NCBI RefSeq assembly: GCF_900142715.1
Contig: NZ_FRBX01000005.1
Location: 372,001-436,000, forward strand
Origin: Flavobacterium pectinovorum
GTDB lineage: Bacteria; Bacteroidota; Bacteroidia; Flavobacteriales; Flavobacteriaceae
Direction of reading: 5' to 3'
DNA length: 64,000 nucleotides
Under the pieces are notes generated by a model. It did not search any database. It was not told where the DNA came from and saw only the letters and a list, made by a program, of their open reading frames with translations. Position numbers and translations under genes: made by a program. Positions 62,466-64,000 of the stretch are shown in pieces (positions within the stretch are counted from its first letter, which is position 1; every line of letters starts with the position of its first letter).

Positions 62466-62581
62466 TTTGAATGAATTTTTTTGTTCTTCCTCCTTATGCC
62501 AAAATATGTTCCGAAAAAGTAAAGTTGTAGGTAAAGTGTTGTAAATAAAAGGAATGTGGTTTTGTGCCAAAAAACAGGCAT

Positions 62582-62611
62582 AAAAAAAGCCTATCAAAAT
62601 GATAAGCTTTT
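62582..62611 (-). terminator. Terminator downstream of the sigma-54 regulator
   Basis: AAAAGCTTATC/GATAGGCTTTTTTT when read on the minus strand, with a short loop and T tract. Confidence 0.75.
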
Positions 62612-62645
62612 ATTGAAATGATAGGGATTTAATTTTAAAATTTGA

Positions 62646-62799
62646 GTTCCGGAGGAACGCCATATTTATAGAAAAACATAGATTTGTTGTTAGAACCCCA
62701 TCGGGGTGACAAATTTAGCAACCCAGATATATCATCGCTCCGCTGGAGCTTTGTGTAAAACAGATTAAATTGTCTATAAATATTTTGCTCCGCTGGAGC
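62646..62799. repeat. Composite palindromic element with mirrored ends
   Basis: The left end is hairpin GTTCCGGAGGAAC, three bases, then ATATTTATAGA (62662-62672). The right end is TCTATAAATAT (62773-62783), three bases, then hairpin GCTCCGCTGGAGC (62787-62799). Inside are CCCCATCGGGG (62696-62706) and another GCTCCGCTGGAGC (62737-62749). Confidence 0.88.
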
Positions 62800-62857
62800 T
62801 TTTAAATGGAATTTGGAATTTATCCGGATAACTATCGAGATTGGAATTTTATTTTTT

Positions 62858-64000
62858 TTATTGAATACTATATTCTTCTAATTTTCGATACAAAGTCGCA
62901 ATTCCAATTTCCAGTAATCTTGCCGTTTCTGCTTTATTACCTTTTGTATAATTTAAAACTTTCTGAATGTGCAATTTTTCAACGCTTTGCATCGAAAAAG
63001 CCGACATTGATTTGGTTGCTTTTTCAGGTTGATGCTGCATTTCATAAGGTAAAACATCTGAAGTTAGAGTGTTTCCATTATTCAGAATAACAGATCTTTC
63101 AATCACATTTTTAAGTTCCCGAATATTTCCCGGCCAGGAATAATTTTCTAATTTCTGAAGAAAATCATCTGAAATATTTAATGTTTTTTTATTCGTTTTT
63201 TCAGAAAATTGTTTGACAAAATAATTTGTTATTGACGCTATATCTTTAACTCTTTCTCGAAGCGGCGGCAGTTTTATTTCGAAAATATTCAAACGAAAAT
63301 ACAAGTCAGAACGAAAACGGTGTTCGTCACTTTCAGTTTTTAAATCCCGGTTTGTTGCGGCAATTAATCTGAAATTAGATTTTTTTGGAGTTGTATCACC
63401 AATTGGTATGTATTCACTGGTTTCCAGAACACGTAATAATTTGGCCTGCAGTTCAATTGGCATTTCTCCAATTTCGTCTAAGAATAAAGTTCCGCCATTT
63501 GCTTCTTCAATAAAACCTTTTTTATCTTTTAAAGCTCCTGTAAAAGCTCCTTGTTTGTGTCCAAAAAGTTCGCTTTCCAGAATTTCTTTGCTAAAAGTAC
63601 TACAGTTTAAGGCCACAAAAGATTTTCCGACACGATTACTATTTTCATGAATTGCTTGTGCAAAAACTTCTTTTCCGGTTCCGGTTTCGCCCGTTAGTAA
63701 AACAGTCGAATCGGTTTTGGCGACTTTTTTTGCCAAATCAATAACCTGTTCAATTCCTTTTGATTTTCCTATAATAGTATTAAACGAATATTTATCACCT
63801 ATGCGTTTTTCAAGCTGTTTTACTTTTTTTTGTAATTGTACTTTTTCTACAGCTTTATAAAGAAGCGGAATAATTTTGTCGTTGTCATCGCCTTTTACGA
63901 TATAATCAAAAGCACCGTTTTTCATGGCCTGAACACCATCAGGAATATTCCCAAAAGCGGTAAGTAAAATAACTTCGACCAAAGGAAAACTTCCTTTTAT
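62858..64000 (-). CDS. NtrC-family sigma-54-dependent response regulator (5' part outside the window)
   Basis: Partial: the frame stays open to the window edge, and the TTG near 63982 is internal to the receiver domain, not a start. Visible are the end of the receiver (VILLTAFGN with its Thr, and YIVKGD with its Lys), the AAA+ sigma-54 activator domain (Walker A GETGTGKE, GAFTGA loop, Walker B GGTLFLDEIGEMP, and the following Arg-rich LRLI region) and a C-terminal Fis-type helix-turn-helix (NKAETARLLEIGIATLYRKLEEY). With no KdpE in view it is the best candidate output regulator for the kdp locus, with the split KdpD and the HAMP-PAS kinase upstream in signalling. Confidence 0.93.
   Translation of the reverse strand: MKGSFPLVEVILLTAFGNIPDGVQAMKNGAFDYIVKGDDNDKIIPLLYKAVEKVQLQKKVKQLEKRIGDKYSFNTIIGKSKGIEQVIDLAKKVAKTDSTVLLTGETGTGKEVFAQAIHENSNRVGKSFVALNCSTFSKEILESELFGHKQGAFTGALKDKKGFIEEANGGTLFLDEIGEMPIELQAKLLRVLETSEYIPIGDTTPKKSNFRLIAATNRDLKTESDEHRFRSDLYFRLNIFEIKLPPLRERVKDIASITNYFVKQFSEKTNKKTLNISDDFLQKLENYSWPGNIRELKNVIERSVILNNGNTLTSDVLPYEMQHQPEKATKSMSAFSMQSVEKLHIQKVLNYTKGNKAETARLLEIGIATLYRKLEEYSIQ

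Larger units (their letters stand above)
62466..62857. other. 392-base intergenic region before the kdp run
   Basis: It holds the terminator of the sigma-54 regulator gene (62582-62611), the composite palindromic element (62646-62799) and a minus-strand TTGGCAC word at 62564-62570 without a matching -12 half. No coding sequence is evident. Confidence 0.65.

Noticed and set aside
62564..62570. Sigma-54 promoter for the kdp run
   Set aside because: Minus-strand TTGGCAC fits the -24 half, but no GC-type -12 half lies at the required spacing; a nearby GG/GC pair is one base too far apart.

Overview
This is a low-GC (by eye about one third G+C) chromosomal window from a Bacteroidota bacterium, most likely a Flavobacterium or close relative. 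Three things point there: promoters of the Bacteroidota type (TTG or TTTG, a spacer of about 19 bases, then TAnnTTTG); near-absence of Shine-Dalgarno sequences; and lineage-typical proteins such as the putative porin at 1470, the DUF2851, PspC-only and DUF3467 proteins. No plasmid, phage or complete insertion sequence is visible. All functions are read from sequence motifs and family knowledge; no search was run.

Layout. 1-11 kb holds mixed metabolic and maintenance genes: a flavodoxin-fold oxidoreductase, RNase HII, an outer-membrane porin, a PLP enzyme with CBS domains, a DEDDh exonuclease, DUF2851, PspC, an amino-acid permease, a helix-hairpin-helix protein and an acyl-CoA dehydrogenase. 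11-26.6 kb is the information-processing core: rpsU, a XerC/D recombinase, hpf, three tRNAs, tuf, tRNA-Trp, secE, nusG, rplKAJL, rpoB, rpoC and a DUF3467 gene, with long structured spacers at rplL-rpoB and rpoB-rpoC. 26.8-40 kb holds prfC, a lipoprotein alpha-amylase resembling the archaeal GH13_7 type, a SurA-like chaperone, a MoxR ATPase, two adjacent aconitases of different families, and a LysM/NlpC-P60 wall hydrolase.

40-52.7 kb is more accessory: a two-gene phosphorelay, three small uncharacterised genes, a second amino-acid permease, an esterase, and a co-directional DNA-damage cluster (UmuD-like, UmuC-like, exonuclease-GIY-YIG fusion, AlkB, DUF1810) next to a divergent, probably self-cleaving LexA-like regulator. 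52.7-64 kb is an unusual kdp potassium-uptake locus: a 93-residue unknown, a 27-residue membrane peptide, kdpF, a 29-residue membrane peptide, kdpA, kdpB, kdpC, a porin, a KdpD sensor half without kinase, and a separate HAMP/PAS histidine kinase. No OmpR-type KdpE is seen; an NtrC-type sigma-54 regulator, cut by the window end, lies upstream.

The right third is rich in intergenic palindromic repeats: a REP-like inverted pair, a symmetric composite element, twin 60-base palindromes, local direct repeats, and two copies of a structured element that may be a small-RNA family. The most worthwhile leads are the rearranged kdp locus with its tiny membrane genes, the lone strong Shine-Dalgarno in front of rpsU, the nested RNA structures before rpoB, and the intergenic repeat families.
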